Part shown: one piece after another, positions 25,365 to 33,612 of the stretch | How the letters are laid out: every line of letters begins with the position of its first letter | How positions within the stretch are numbered: position 1 is the first letter of the stretch | Source of the DNA: Polynucleobacter sp. AP-Sving-400A-A2 | GTDB taxonomy: Bacteria; Pseudomonadota; Gammaproteobacteria; Burkholderiales; Burkholderiaceae | Direction of reading: 5' to 3' | DNA: 64,000 bases | NCBI RefSeq assembly: GCF_018688155.1 | Contig: NZ_CP061312.1 | Coordinates: forward strand, 1,612,001 to 1,676,000 | Program-made: the position numbers and the translations under genes | The notes under the pieces: generated by a model | What the model was told of the DNA's origin: nothing | Databases searched by the model: none | The model's input: only the letters and a program-made list of their open reading frames with translations

Positions 25365-25722
25365 GCCCTGATGTAACTGACTATCTCGTCATAAAACTGT
25401 CGCATTTTTTGTATGAATTTCATTTTTGGCTATGAAGGTAATTTCTGAAATCAAATCTGGAGGTGGGGTCTAGTTTTTTTACTTTTTGTGTCTCTAGTTT
25501 GGTTCTTCGCGCTCTCTATGTATCCACCTCAAAAAAGAAGTCGCCCAAAAGCGACTTAAGGACCCTGAATACGAGTCGGAAGACATGAATCATTCTCTAC
25601 CTATCAGAGCTTTTATGTTTAAAACTACTAACAAAGGGGTTTTTACGGCTCTGCAATATCAAAAAATTGAGCGCATACTAACTAAGTATTAACCCTAATG
25701 CATATAACTAAAGGATCTTTAA
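25365..25722. other. Intergenic stretch with small hairpin and shared leader motif
   Basis: No convincing gene. It contains an inverted repeat AAGTCGC-N6-GCGACTT (25538-25557) that could form a small hairpin, but no T-run follows on either strand. At 25684-25703 it carries the 20-base leader motif also found at 14210. Confidence 0.45.
25684..25722 (+). promoter_or_regulatory. Shared leader motif AAGTATTAACCCTAATRCAT, copy 2
   Basis: AAGTATTAACCCTAATGCAT at 25684-25703, one base different from the copy at 14210, followed by AAAGGATC and a 33-residue gene. The same spacing to a tiny gene in both places supports a conserved promoter or leader function. Confidence 0.5.
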
Positions 25723-25824
25723 ATGACACAGTTCAAACAGTTTCTTAATAATTTGGTCTTAGCATTAATTGATGCCCGCAAAGCGTATGCCAAGCGTCAT
25801 TTGAACCATTTATTGGGCTCATAA
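25723..25824 (+). CDS. 33-residue amphipathic small protein (second locus)
   Basis: MTQFKQFLNNLVLALIDARK then AYAKRHLNHLLGS. A single amphipathic helix with a basic end, the same length as the protein at 14414. Ribosome site AAAGGAT. Likely membrane-surface peptide; function unknown. Preceded by the shared leader motif. Confidence 0.5.
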   Translation: MTQFKQFLNNLVLALIDARKAYAKRHLNHLLGS

Positions 25825-25844
25825 CCCTTTTTAGGCAACCCTAA

Positions 25845-25934
25845 ATGCACTTGACCGTGTTTCGTTATAAAGTTTGGGTTAGCCAAGATGGTGGCCAAAC
25901 TCAAATTTCACCTTGGTGCGCTATCCAAGAATAG
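25845..25934 (+). CDS. Possible 29-residue peptide
   Basis: Reads MHLTVFRYKVWVSQDGGQTQ then ISPWCAIQE. The pattern YKVWVSQDGG looks like a beta-hairpin. It starts 20 bases after the 33-residue gene and could be the next gene in the unit. No clear ribosome site, so uncertain. Confidence 0.3.
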   Translation: MHLTVFRYKVWVSQDGGQTQISPWCAIQE

Positions 25935-25972
25935 CCGCTAGTTAATCGAGGCAACTCTAAAGGAAAAGCACT

Positions 25973-26296
25973 ATGTCTATATTTCGAAGTTTTGCACTCT
26001 TGGGATTTTTCTTGCTTGTGTCTAACCAGTCATACGCCCAGGCAATCTCTAAAGACTATCAAAAGAATTGTGCTCGTGAGCAAGTAGCTGAGCATCAAGG
26101 CATTAAAGGCAAAGCGCTTACTGAAGAAGACTTTACCGCTTATTGCGGCTGCCAAGCCGACTTCATTTCTAAAAATGCTTCAAATCGGCAAGTTAATGAA
26201 TTAGTTATGAATCCAAAAGCAAAGCCTGAATGGTTCAAGACTATAGAGTTAAAGGCGATGAAGGCTTGTATTACAGATCCTAAAATGACTACATAG
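25973..26296 (+). CDS. Exported cysteine-containing hypothetical protein
   Basis: A 107-residue protein with a signal peptide (MSIFRSFALLGFFLLVSNQS, cleavage near SYA-QA). The mature part has four cysteines (NCAREQ, AYCGCQADF, KACITD), suggesting disulfides in the periplasm. AAGGAAAAG lies upstream of ATG. It resembles generic Burkholderiales small secreted proteins. Function unknown. Confidence 0.7.
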   Translation: MSIFRSFALLGFFLLVSNQSYAQAISKDYQKNCAREQVAEHQGIKGKALTEEDFTAYCGCQADFISKNASNRQVNELVMNPKAKPEWFKTIELKAMKACITDPKMTT

Positions 26297-26310
26297 GATT
26301 TAGGAAATAT

Positions 26311-26448
26311 ATGAGTAGCTTTGGTTCTGTTATTTTGATTGAAGTGGTAATGGTGTTTGGAGGGGTTTTACTATTTGCTTGGTGGCAATTACGCGATCTC
26401 CGAAAAGAGCGAGAAAAAAATCAGCGGAAAAAAGAGCAAGAAACTTAA
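26311..26448 (+). CDS. Single-pass 45-residue membrane protein
   Basis: One hydrophobic segment (SVILIEVVMVFGGVLLFAWW) followed by a highly charged tail (RDLRKEREKNQRKKEQET). AGGA precedes ATG. It begins 14 bases after the secreted protein gene and is probably in the same unit. Similar tiny membrane proteins accompany respiratory or transport complexes, but no partner is seen here. Confidence 0.55.
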   Translation: MSSFGSVILIEVVMVFGGVLLFAWWQLRDLRKEREKNQRKKEQET

Positions 26449-26593
26449 AGATCAGCTCGGCACTTCACTGATCTGCTGAAATCATTACGCAGTTCAAGGT
26501 CCAACTTAATTCACCGCAATGCATTACTATTTTTTAATTGCATTTTTATCACAACAGCACTGCTTACCGCCCACCTAATCTCGAGGCTACCCT

Positions 26594-27001
26594 TTGTTTG
26601 AAACCATTCTTCACATATCTGCTTTATTAACTTCCTCCTTACTTTTTGGAGGCATGTTATTTTTTTCCGCGAGCTTTGCTGCTTTTTTACTTAAATCTTT
26701 ACCACCAGCAGAGGCACGTACATTAATACGCAAGGCCTTTCCTTCCTTTTATATTTTTGTGATGATCGCATCACTCATTGCAGCATTACTAGCCCTAGCG
26801 AGTAGCTTATTTAGTGCCAGCATATTGGCACTCATTGCTTTATCTACCCTTCCCACTCGTCAAATCTTAATGCCTGCAATTAATGCAGCTACAGATGCAA
26901 AACTAAAGCAGCGTTTTTTAGTGTTGCATGGTTTATCTGTTGTTATTACCTTGGCGCATATTGTCGCAGTAGGATTTGTGATTGTTGATTTAGCAACCTA
27001 A
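26594..27001 (+). CDS. DUF4149 membrane protein
   Basis: A 135-residue protein with four hydrophobic segments, beginning MFETILHISALLTSSLLFGG and containing SFAAFLLKSLPPAEARTLIR and FPSFYIFVMIAS, the DUF4149 pattern. TTG at 26594 is the start, with GAGG upstream. Function of the family is unknown. It is followed 32 bp on by an HNH gene. Confidence 0.7.
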   Translation: MFETILHISALLTSSLLFGGMLFFSASFAAFLLKSLPPAEARTLIRKAFPSFYIFVMIASLIAALLALASSLFSASILALIALSTLPTRQILMPAINAATDAKLKQRFLVLHGLSVVITLAHIVAVGFVIVDLAT

Positions 27002-27033
27002 TAAGCAAACCTGGTTTTTAGGCTACTCATGTT

Positions 27034-27384
27034 ATGACCGGACGCATCAAGAAAAAATTGATTCTGTCTGAGTTGAGTAATACACCAGATCAACAATCAG
27101 AATTATTGATCTGCCCACTTTGTGATAGAGCCGTTCCAAAATCTCAACGTGATGAGCACCATCTGGTTCCTAAGTCCCATGGGGGTCGTCAAACGGCGGT
27201 ATTACATCGTATTTGCCATCGACAGATCCATGCTGTCCTCACCGAAACCGAGCTAGCACGTCAATACAACACCGTCGAACAACTCAAGCTACAAACCGAC
27301 ATGGCAGATTTTATAAAGTGGGTTCGTTTAAAGCCAGATGATTTTTTTGAACGGGCCCGTAAGAGTAAAAGGCTACGGTCTTAG
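27034..27384 (+). CDS. HNH endonuclease-like protein
   Basis: A 116-residue protein with a CPLCDRAVPKSQRDEHHLVP zinc/HNH start, KSHGG, and LHRICHRQIHAVLTE. CxxC and CxxxxH hold the structural metal, and the His pair in EHHLVP gives the catalytic core. Single-domain HNH proteins of this size occur widely with unclear roles in DNA repair or mobile elements. It lies 123 bp before the photolyase-like gene on the same strand. Confidence 0.8.
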   Translation: MTGRIKKKLILSELSNTPDQQSELLICPLCDRAVPKSQRDEHHLVPKSHGGRQTAVLHRICHRQIHAVLTETELARQYNTVEQLKLQTDMADFIKWVRLKPDDFFERARKSKRLRS

Positions 27385-27507
27385 TAGAGCCCTTAGGTTA
27401 GCAAAGTGGCGCCATAAAGTAATCTTACTAGTTATGCAAAATTAGCCAAAGGCTTTTATGATTAATAACTGTCTTTTAAAAAGATTAATTTCTAATACTG
27501 CTGAATT

Positions 27508-29070
27508 ATGAGTTATCAACTGGTTTGGTTTAAGCGTGATTTGCGCTGTGAGGACCATGCCGCTCTTGTCGAGGCTGCAAAGCTTGGCCCCATTCGCTGC
27601 ATTTATGTGCTTGAGCCAACATTATGGATGCAGCCAGATGTGGCTCTCCAACATTTTGAGTTCATTCGAGAATGTCTTCATGATCTAGGCGCCCAACTGC
27701 ATTTACTTGGTGGCACTTTGGAGGTGCATGAAGGTGAAGTCACTGAAGTGCTGAGTAAAATTTGGCAAGCCAGCACTTTTCAAGGTTTGCATTCTCATCA
27801 AGAAACTGGCAATGGATTTACGTATTCCAGAGATCAAGAGGTTGGTAAATGGTGTCAGTCTCATGGCATTCAGTGGGGTGAGTATCCCCAGTTTGGTGTC
27901 GCAAGAGGGTTAAAAAATCGTAATGAATGGCATGCTCATTGGCAAAAGCATATGGAAGCACCTTTATGTGAACTTCCGACGATTCAATTTTGGAGGGCAC
28001 CACTCTCTAGCGCGCTAACACCGAACTCTAGCGCTCCTTATTTGACGCCGTCCATGATGCAGGCGCCTGTGCACCTGAAACATAATCCACCCCTAAGACA
28101 ACGCGGCGGAAGATCTCATGCACTCAAAACGCTCAATAGTTTTTTGAAGCAGAGGAGCATGTGGTACCGAGGCGGGATCTCATCACCTCTATCAGCGCCA
28201 GATGCATGCTCCCGATTGTCGGTATATCTAAGTTATGGGTGTCTTAGCATCAGGGAAGTGGTACAGGCAACCAACGAAGAGCTGCTTCAAATGTCGCCAG
28301 ATGCAAGCAGAAGAAAATCAGGCTTAGTTGCTTTCATGAGTCGCTTATATTGGCACTGTCATTTCATTCAAAAGCTGGAGAGCGAACCTGAAATCGAGTG
28401 GCGAAATATGCACCGTGGATATGATGCATTACGCGAGAATGAATTTAATGACGACCACTTTAATGCCTTAAAGGATGGCAAGACGGGTTGGCCCATGGTG
28501 GACGCCTGTGTCGGTATGCTGCGTGAAACGGGATGGCTTAATTTTAGAATGCGCGCAATGCTGGTCTCAGTTGCAGCCTATCCACTGTGGTTGCACTGGA
28601 AACCAGTAGGGGATTGGTTGGCTACCCAGTTTTTGGACTACGAGCCCGGAATACACTGGAGTCAACTACAAATGCAATCAGGTACGACCGGAATCAATCT
28701 GACGCGTGTTTATAACCCAATTAAGCAAGCGCAAGATCATGATCAAAAGGGCTTTTTTGTTAGAAAGTGGCTTCCCCGCATGCGTCAAGTACCGGATTTA
28801 TGGCTTTTTGAGCCGTGGCAGATGACTCAAGAAGAGCAAAAAAATATCGGCATTTATGTAGGTAAAGATATTCCGCAGCCAATAGTGGATCTTGCTATTG
28901 CTACAAAAGCATCTAAGGATCGCTTACATGCTAGGCGTAACTTATCAGACGTTCGGGCTGGAAAAAAATCAGTGATTGATAAACATGCGTCTCGAGCAAA
29001 AATGACTGACCGCAAGAGCTCTAAAGTGAAAACTACAGAAGCAAGCCCACAACTTACCCTGGAGTTTTAG
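27508..29070 (+). CDS. Photolyase/cryptochrome-family flavoprotein
   Basis: A 520-residue protein with an antenna domain (LVWFKRDLRCEDHAALVEAA) and a FAD-binding helical domain: SRLSVYLSYGCLSIREV, RLYWHCHFIQKLE, GWPMVDACVGMLRETGWLNF and SQLQMQSGTTGINLTRVYNP. The basic tail (KKSVIDKHASRAKMTDRKSS) is unusual and may aid DNA binding. W..TG.N/R.YNP fits a proteobacterial class I-like or cryptochrome subgroup distinct from the DASH protein at 1-1134. Repair activity is not certain. Confidence 0.87.
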   Translation: MSYQLVWFKRDLRCEDHAALVEAAKLGPIRCIYVLEPTLWMQPDVALQHFEFIRECLHDLGAQLHLLGGTLEVHEGEVTEVLSKIWQASTFQGLHSHQETGNGFTYSRDQEVGKWCQSHGIQWGEYPQFGVARGLKNRNEWHAHWQKHMEAPLCELPTIQFWRAPLSSALTPNSSAPYLTPSMMQAPVHLKHNPPLRQRGGRSHALKTLNSFLKQRSMWYRGGISSPLSAPDACSRLSVYLSYGCLSIREVVQATNEELLQMSPDASRRKSGLVAFMSRLYWHCHFIQKLESEPEIEWRNMHRGYDALRENEFNDDHFNALKDGKTGWPMVDACVGMLRETGWLNFRMRAMLVSVAAYPLWLHWKPVGDWLATQFLDYEPGIHWSQLQMQSGTTGINLTRVYNPIKQAQDHDQKGFFVRKWLPRMRQVPDLWLFEPWQMTQEEQKNIGIYVGKDIPQPIVDLAIATKASKDRLHARRNLSDVRAGKKSVIDKHASRAKMTDRKSSKVKTTEASPQLTLEF

Positions 29071-29087
29071 CCAAGCGAAGCAAGCTT

Positions 29088-29468
29088 TTATTTGGGTGGT
29101 CTATGCATTGCGCAGATTTTGTTGCCAGCAGGATCTCTGAGCCAAGCAATATAAATAGTGCCAGCGACACCCTCTCGATAGCCTGGATCACCCTCACAGG
29201 AAGTTCCACCATGAGCAACGCCAATGGCATGGAATGCATCTACATCAGCCATTGATTTAGCACTAAAACCAATTGTGCCGCCATTGGCATGAGTCGCTTC
29301 ATTACCATCGATAGGCTTGGTAATTGCAAAGACACCACCGGGACCGCGATAAAAGTATTTGTCATGACTAAAGCTCCCAGCCTTTATACCCAACGCTCCT
29401 AGAGCAGCATCATAGAAGCCTCTTGAAACTTCTAAATCATTTGCACCCAGCATAATGTGACTAAACAT
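29088..29468 (-). CDS. VOC (glyoxalase-fold) protein
   Basis: A 126-residue vicinal-oxygen-chelate protein: MFSHIMLGANDLEVSRGFYD, GTIGFSAKSMADVDAFH and AWLRDPAGNKICAMHRP. It has the usual beta-alpha-beta-beta-beta repeats and metal-site His/Glu positions partly kept. Members act as glyoxalases, dioxygenases or drug-binding proteins; substrate unknown. Convergent with the photolyase-like gene. Confidence 0.82.
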   Translation of the reverse strand: MFSHIMLGANDLEVSRGFYDAALGALGIKAGSFSHDKYFYRGPGGVFAITKPIDGNEATHANGGTIGFSAKSMADVDAFHAIGVAHGGTSCEGDPGYREGVAGTIYIAWLRDPAGNKICAMHRPPK

Positions 29469-29507
29469 GATTCTTCCTATTGAATTAATTAAATATACAA
29501 ATACCGC

Positions 29508-29708
29508 TTAAGAATCCACTTGCTCTTCAGATGAATTGATAGGTGCACGCAGAACCGTATTGCGAATAAATTGCTTTTCGTAATGTCGATTACGCCTTGA
29601 CTTCTTGGCTAATGAGCGTTGACCCCTACGCTTGTCAGAAACAATATCACTTAATTGACTTAGATCATCTAGGTCTCGTATTTGACTTGGTGAATTGCGG
29701 AGAGGCAT
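29508..29708 (-). CDS. Basic 66-residue hypothetical protein
   Basis: Begins MPLRNSPSQIRDLDDLSQLS, has an Arg/Lys-rich middle (DKRRGQRSLAKKSRRNRHYE) and an acidic end. Possibly nucleic-acid or ribosome associated on composition alone. It starts 39 bases upstream of the VOC gene and may share its transcript. No family recognised. Confidence 0.5.
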   Translation of the reverse strand: MPLRNSPSQIRDLDDLSQLSDIVSDKRRGQRSLAKKSRRNRHYEKQFIRNTVLRAPINSSEEQVDS

Positions 29709-29933
29709 TGCTTAAGATTATTTATGTGGTAATTTCAGGATTACGATTGATGCAAGCGTTCATTACATGAATTAACTCATATAAATTGATTTTATGCTTG
29801 CACTTGCTTATCTTTTGAAAACTGTATTGATGCTTCGGTTGACGGAAATACCGAAAAAATATGGCATTTAGGCCTGCAGTTGGGGATAGCATGATTTTTC
29901 AGCACATACTCATATGAACACCTAAAATGTCTA

Positions 29934-30500
29934 ATGAACTTTTTTTATATAAATGCCCTTCTCCTGGCCTTAGTAACCTCTTCAGTCCAAGCAGCAGAAG
30001 TTTATATTACTGATCCTGAGCACACCTTTGTTAGCTTTAGCTACAAGCATTTGGGTTATTCAATTCAAACTAGTCGTTTTGATAAGGTGAATGGCACCAT
30101 TACGCTCAATGATCAAATGGATGGCGGCATTATAAATATTGCAATTGAGACCGGCTCAGTCAGCACAGGCTCCGATACCTTTAATAAGCTACTGAGAACC
30201 GAAGATTACTTTTATTCAGAAAAGTTTCCTGTAGCTAAATTCACATCCGATAAGCTTATATTTAATAATCAGGCCATTACATCGCTATCAGGCGAGCTAA
30301 CCATCAAGGGTATCACCAAGCCCATTAATCTTGAAGTAAGCAACTTTGCCTGTAGCCGTAACTTTATTACCTTTAAATATATGTGCGGGGCTAACGCAAG
30401 CGCGAAGTTAAGCCGCTCAGAATTTGATTTAGGAAAATATGTACCATTTGTTGGCGATGAGATAAGCTTAAGCATAGTAATCGAGGCGTCAAAAGAATAG
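29934..30500 (+). CDS. YceI-family periplasmic lipid-binding protein
   Basis: A 188-residue exported lipocalin-like protein. Signal peptide FYINALLLALVTSSVQA, then VYITDPEHTFVSFSYKHLG, SDTFNKLLRTEDYFYSEKFP, LSGELTIKGITKPINLEVSN and SRSEFDLGKYVPFVGDEISL, all YceI hallmarks. YceI proteins bind isoprenoid chains. It has two cysteines (FACSRNFITFKYMCGA) not always present. It is followed 48 bp on by a methyltransferase. Confidence 0.9.
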   Translation: MNFFYINALLLALVTSSVQAAEVYITDPEHTFVSFSYKHLGYSIQTSRFDKVNGTITLNDQMDGGIINIAIETGSVSTGSDTFNKLLRTEDYFYSEKFPVAKFTSDKLIFNNQAITSLSGELTIKGITKPINLEVSNFACSRNFITFKYMCGANASAKLSRSEFDLGKYVPFVGDEISLSIVIEASKE

Positions 30501-30548
30501 TCTTAATTTAAGCATCAACTCTAACAGCGATATTTCTGGCAACTCACT

Positions 30549-31181
30549 ATGTCTTCATTCAAAAATCTTGCAAATGAATCTGCTTTAATCTCACAAAAAA
30601 CCATTGCGCATTATGATCAAAACGCCTTTTCTTATTACGAGGGTACAAAAGATCATGATGTCAGTCAAAATATTGATGCTCTATTAAGAGCAATCAAGAC
30701 TGAGCCACCGTTTCATATTCTTGATTTTGGATGTGGCCCAGGAAGAGATCTTCAAACCTTTACCAAACTTGGTCATGTCGCTATTGGGCTTGAAGGTAGT
30801 CAACAAGCCGCTCAAATAGCTAGAACTAAAAGTGGTTGCGAAATTTTAGTCCAGGATTTTTTTAACCTATCTTTGCCAGACAATACATTCGACGGTATTT
30901 TTGCCAATGCTTCACTATTTCATATTCCTAATAAGCTATTGCCTATGGTGTTAAGTAATTTATGGGCATGCTTAAAACCCAATGGCATTCTTTTTAGCTC
31001 GAATCCTCGCGGTAACAACGAGGAAAGTTGGTACGGAGATCGCTTTGCCTCTTATCACGATCTAGCAACTTGGAGATCTTTTATGACCAATGCACAGTTC
31101 ACCGAAATTGAACATTTCTATAGGCCAAGTGGACTACCCATTGAACAACAGCCATGGTTAGCAAGTGTTTGGAAAAAATAA
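30549..31181 (+). CDS. Class I SAM-dependent methyltransferase
   Basis: A 210-residue Rossmann methyltransferase with motif I ILDFGCGPGRDLQTF, motif II acidic residue in IGLEGSQ, and post-I/IV FDGIFANASLFHIPNK. Substrate unknown; the size is typical of small-molecule methyltransferases. It follows YceI on the same strand. Confidence 0.85.
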   Translation: MSSFKNLANESALISQKTIAHYDQNAFSYYEGTKDHDVSQNIDALLRAIKTEPPFHILDFGCGPGRDLQTFTKLGHVAIGLEGSQQAAQIARTKSGCEILVQDFFNLSLPDNTFDGIFANASLFHIPNKLLPMVLSNLWACLKPNGILFSSNPRGNNEESWYGDRFASYHDLATWRSFMTNAQFTEIEHFYRPSGLPIEQQPWLASVWKK

Positions 31182-31257
31182 TCTTTTGATCATTTTTTGG
31201 ATTAATTTTGATTGCTATCAAATCATAAAATATAAAAAACAAACCATCGCTAATCTT

Positions 31258-31362
31258 ATTTAGCAGCTCAGAAAAACTTTGCTAGCCTTTGTAATATAGG
31301 CTAGCTACTTTTAGAATAAAAGCTGGGTTTGAGGAAAAATTAAGTTATCGGACTTTGGAATG
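31258..31362 (-). pseudogene. Relic of an AbiEii toxin 3' end
   Basis: This stretch matches the C-terminal coding part of the AbiEii gene around 43050-43180. CCTTTGTAATATAGGCTAGC and CTACTTTT are identical, and AAAAGCTGGGTTT plus TTAAGTTATCGGACTT recur after an internal deletion of several tens of bases. No intact reading frame remains. It lies 1.2 kb from the tRNA scar at 32609, the same relation as the intact copy to its scar in kind though not in distance. It shows that an AbiE locus was once carried here too. Confidence 0.7.
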
Positions 31363-31397
31363 AGCCCGGTTAAGCCAATTAGCCGACGTTGCCTGAT

Positions 31398-32324
31398 TTA
31401 TAAAAACTCTTTTAGGGTTTGGAGGCCAACCCTAGCTTGCTCTTCTTGAGGCAAATGACCAATATTGGGTAGGATGACTCTTGTTACATTCGGCATTACC
31501 TTTAAATAATCTTCAGAGTTAGAGACTGGAATAAAAGTATCCTTCTCGCCCCACATTAATAGAGTGGGCGTCTGAATCTTCGATAGGAATGGTACTGGAT
31601 CCTGCAAAACTGTTTGCTGCATTCGATCCAAAATAGCGCCCCTCACCCCTGGTGCAAGCATTAAGTCGTGATAGCGATTTACTAAATCTTCATTTAAGGA
31701 TTTAGGATTGGCGTAAGCCGGTTCTAGATTCATTACTAAGAATGACTTCGAAAAGAATTAACGATAGAGGTTCGCAATCGCGGATATTTCAGTCTTTTTG
31801 CCGTACTCGATTCCAGGACTTGCATAGCCATCTGGTGAAATTAACACCAACTTACTTGCTTGGTCTGGGTATTGGGCAGCAAATTGCCAGGCAAATTTAC
31901 CCCCCATAGAATTGCCCACTAGGACTACCTTTGGAATCTGAAGCTCCTTCAGAAAAGCCTCTATGACCTCAACACTTCTCTGATCCGTGTAGATCCCACT
32001 GGGGTCCTCCCCCGTCAATCCAAAGCCCGGAAGATCGACGGAGATCACGCGGTATTCGCTACTCAAATCCTTCGCCCAGACATCCCAAGTGTGCGAACTG
32101 GATCCAAAGCCATGCAAGAATAAAATTGGGATGGAATTTTTAGCAGGTCCCGTATCTTGATAATATATTTTGACCCCTAAGGCAGTGAGATAGCTATTTT
32201 TTGGAGAGCCATAGACGTTTTCAAGTTCTACCCTAGATTTATCTGGAGTCCAGAATACGATTCCAGCCAGTACGATTAAAGCCATCAGTAATAGCGTAGT
32301 TCGCTTGAGTGCTTTCTTGAGCAT
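31398..32324 (-). pseudogene. Alpha/beta hydrolase interrupted by an in-frame stop
   Basis: N-terminal part (188 residues): membrane anchor or signal (TTLLLMALIVLAGIVFW), LFLHGFGSSSHTWD, DLPGFGLTGE and nucleophile elbow VGNSMGGKFAW. C-terminal part: LLMWGEKDTFIPVSN (acid) and NIGHLPQEEQ (histidine). A TAA at 31758-31760 separates them; the frame is unchanged and eight sense codons (TTC to GTA) link the stop to the next Met. Reading through gives about 308 residues, the normal size. The simplest reading is a single nonsense mutation in a recently active gene, or a sequencing error. Confidence 0.82.
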
Positions 32325-32476
32325 GGGGCTAAGCCTTAAAATAAAAACAACAATTTTTTAACTCTCACTAAGACTGTAATAGAAAAATAGTGTCAACCGC
32401 CAATCAAGCTCTTGCCATCAATCGCCTTTAATAGCTGATGCAACTCCTGAAAATACACACAACAAACCAACAGTAG

Positions 32477-32563
32477 CTCATTACTCGAACTGAAGACCCA
32501 TATATATCTATTGGATTTACAGCAGAAGATATCGGGAGATTGCTTACACACTTAGCGGCATAG
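32477..32563 (+). other. Possible C-terminal gene remnant
   Basis: A 28-codon open stretch closed by stops, reading LITRTEDPYISIGFTAEDIG then RLLTHLAA. It looks protein-like and ends just before a strong hairpin, as the tail of a lost gene would. No start codon with ribosome site and no recognised family. Confidence 0.25.
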
Positions 32564-32570
32564 AAAGAAA

Positions 32571-32600
32571 AACGACTTAGGAATTTCTCCCTAAGTCGTT
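32571..32600. terminator. 11-bp stem hairpin
   Basis: AACGACTTAGG (32571-32581) pairs with CCTAAGTCGTT (32590-32600) around an eight-base loop. It is rich in A before and T after, so it could act as a terminator in either direction. It lies just outside the copy 2 tRNA scar. Confidence 0.55.
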
Positions 32601-32608
32601 GATTTCAT

Positions 32609-32865
32609 TGGTGGGCCCACCAAGACTTGAACCTGGGACCAAAGGATTATGAGAGCAGACACTCAAAGAAAACCACTAGGATTTCAAGAGCTTACTTCTC
32701 CTAAATATCGGTGTGTGAGCTTTTGTGTGACTAGATTAACAAGATCACAACAAACACTGGCTCGCTCTTTGGTTTTCGAAACCACAGGATTTTTGGAGCA
32801 ATCATCTGGTAATTCCTTGCTCCAAATTACTATTTACATGATTTGCAACCGTTACTTAAAGTAAC
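32609..32865. repeat. tRNA-Ile(CAU) 3'-half scar, copy 2, with arm sequence, hairpins and palindrome
   Basis: 32609-32653 is a 45-base copy of the tRNA 3' half from CTCAT of the anticodon to CCA (minus orientation) with one mismatch to the intact exon. About 170 bases follow that are nearly identical to copy 3 (42828-43001), including CGGTGTGTGAGC, a small hairpin (CTTTGGTTT..AAACCACAG) and the hairpin TTTGGAGCAA...TTGCTCCAAA (32792-32826). The palindrome GTTACTTAAAGTAAC ends the unit at 32851-32865. Read as the left attachment site of the 32.6-42.8 kb segment. Confidence 0.8.
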
Positions 32866-33021
32866 GCCCAAAAAAAGTCACCCAAAGTTGGCTAAACCGA
32901 ACTACCACCCCCCCTATTTGTATCAAATCATGTAAATTAAATACATGCTGAAGTCGTAAATTTAAGCTTTTTTGGGTATTGAGACTCAAGCTAGAATTCA
33001 TCACAAATTATGAGGGAAGCG

Positions 33022-33573
33022 ATGACTAATAGATACTCAAGCTATGCTCGCGTAATACATTGGTTTACAGCATTGGCCATACTCGCTCTGGTAATTTTAG
33101 GCTTTTGGATGACCCAAAGGGCTGCAGCTAATTTATGGGACAACCTAACCAATACACTCTATGGATGGCATAAATTGATCGGCTTTACAGTCTTACTGGT
33201 TACGATCTTTAGATTTTGTCTCAAGCTAAATTCTAAAACACCCCCCTATCCCAATACCGTCTCGCCTTCTTTGGTCAAAGTTGCATCGATAGTGCACTAC
33301 ACGCTTTACGGCTTATTATTTATGGTGCCTATGCTGGGGTGGGCCGGCGTTACAGCATATCCAGCTTTAATTACTCTAGGAGGATACTCACTGCCAGCCA
33401 TGCCAGGCATACCGAAGAGCGAACTGATTGCCAAGCAGATCTTCCAAATTCATGGACTGCTAGCAATGACGCTCATAGCAATCGTACTCTTACATATCGT
33501 AGCCGGCCTTAATCACCTCATCATCAAGCGGGATGGTATTTTTCAAAGAATCTGGTTTGATAAAAAGAACTAG
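33022..33573 (+). CDS. Cytochrome b561-type membrane protein
   Basis: A 183-residue di-heme b561 protein with four membrane helices. RVIHWFTALAILALVILGFW and YGWHKLIGFTVLLVTIFRF carry heme-ligand histidines, as do IVHYTLYGLLFMVPMLGWAG and FQIHGLLAMTLIAIVLLHIV. These proteins pass electrons from quinol to periplasmic acceptors. ATG at 33022 is chosen because GAGGGAAGC precedes it; ATG at 33010 is in frame. First gene inside the repeat-bounded segment. Confidence 0.87.
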   Translation: MTNRYSSYARVIHWFTALAILALVILGFWMTQRAAANLWDNLTNTLYGWHKLIGFTVLLVTIFRFCLKLNSKTPPYPNTVSPSLVKVASIVHYTLYGLLFMVPMLGWAGVTAYPALITLGGYSLPAMPGIPKSELIAKQIFQIHGLLAMTLIAIVLLHIVAGLNHLIIKRDGIFQRIWFDKKN

Positions 33574-33612
33574 GCTTAGCTTATTTACCGAAGCCTGATT
33601 TTCTTGAAAGCA

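Noticed and set aside
32649..32864. Open frame of 71 residues in scar copy 2, with a similar 69-residue frame at 42823-43032 in copy 3
   Set aside because: Both begin inside the tRNA scar and run through hairpins and arm-like sequence. The similarity follows from the repeat itself, changes are not biased to silent positions, and no ribosome site is present.
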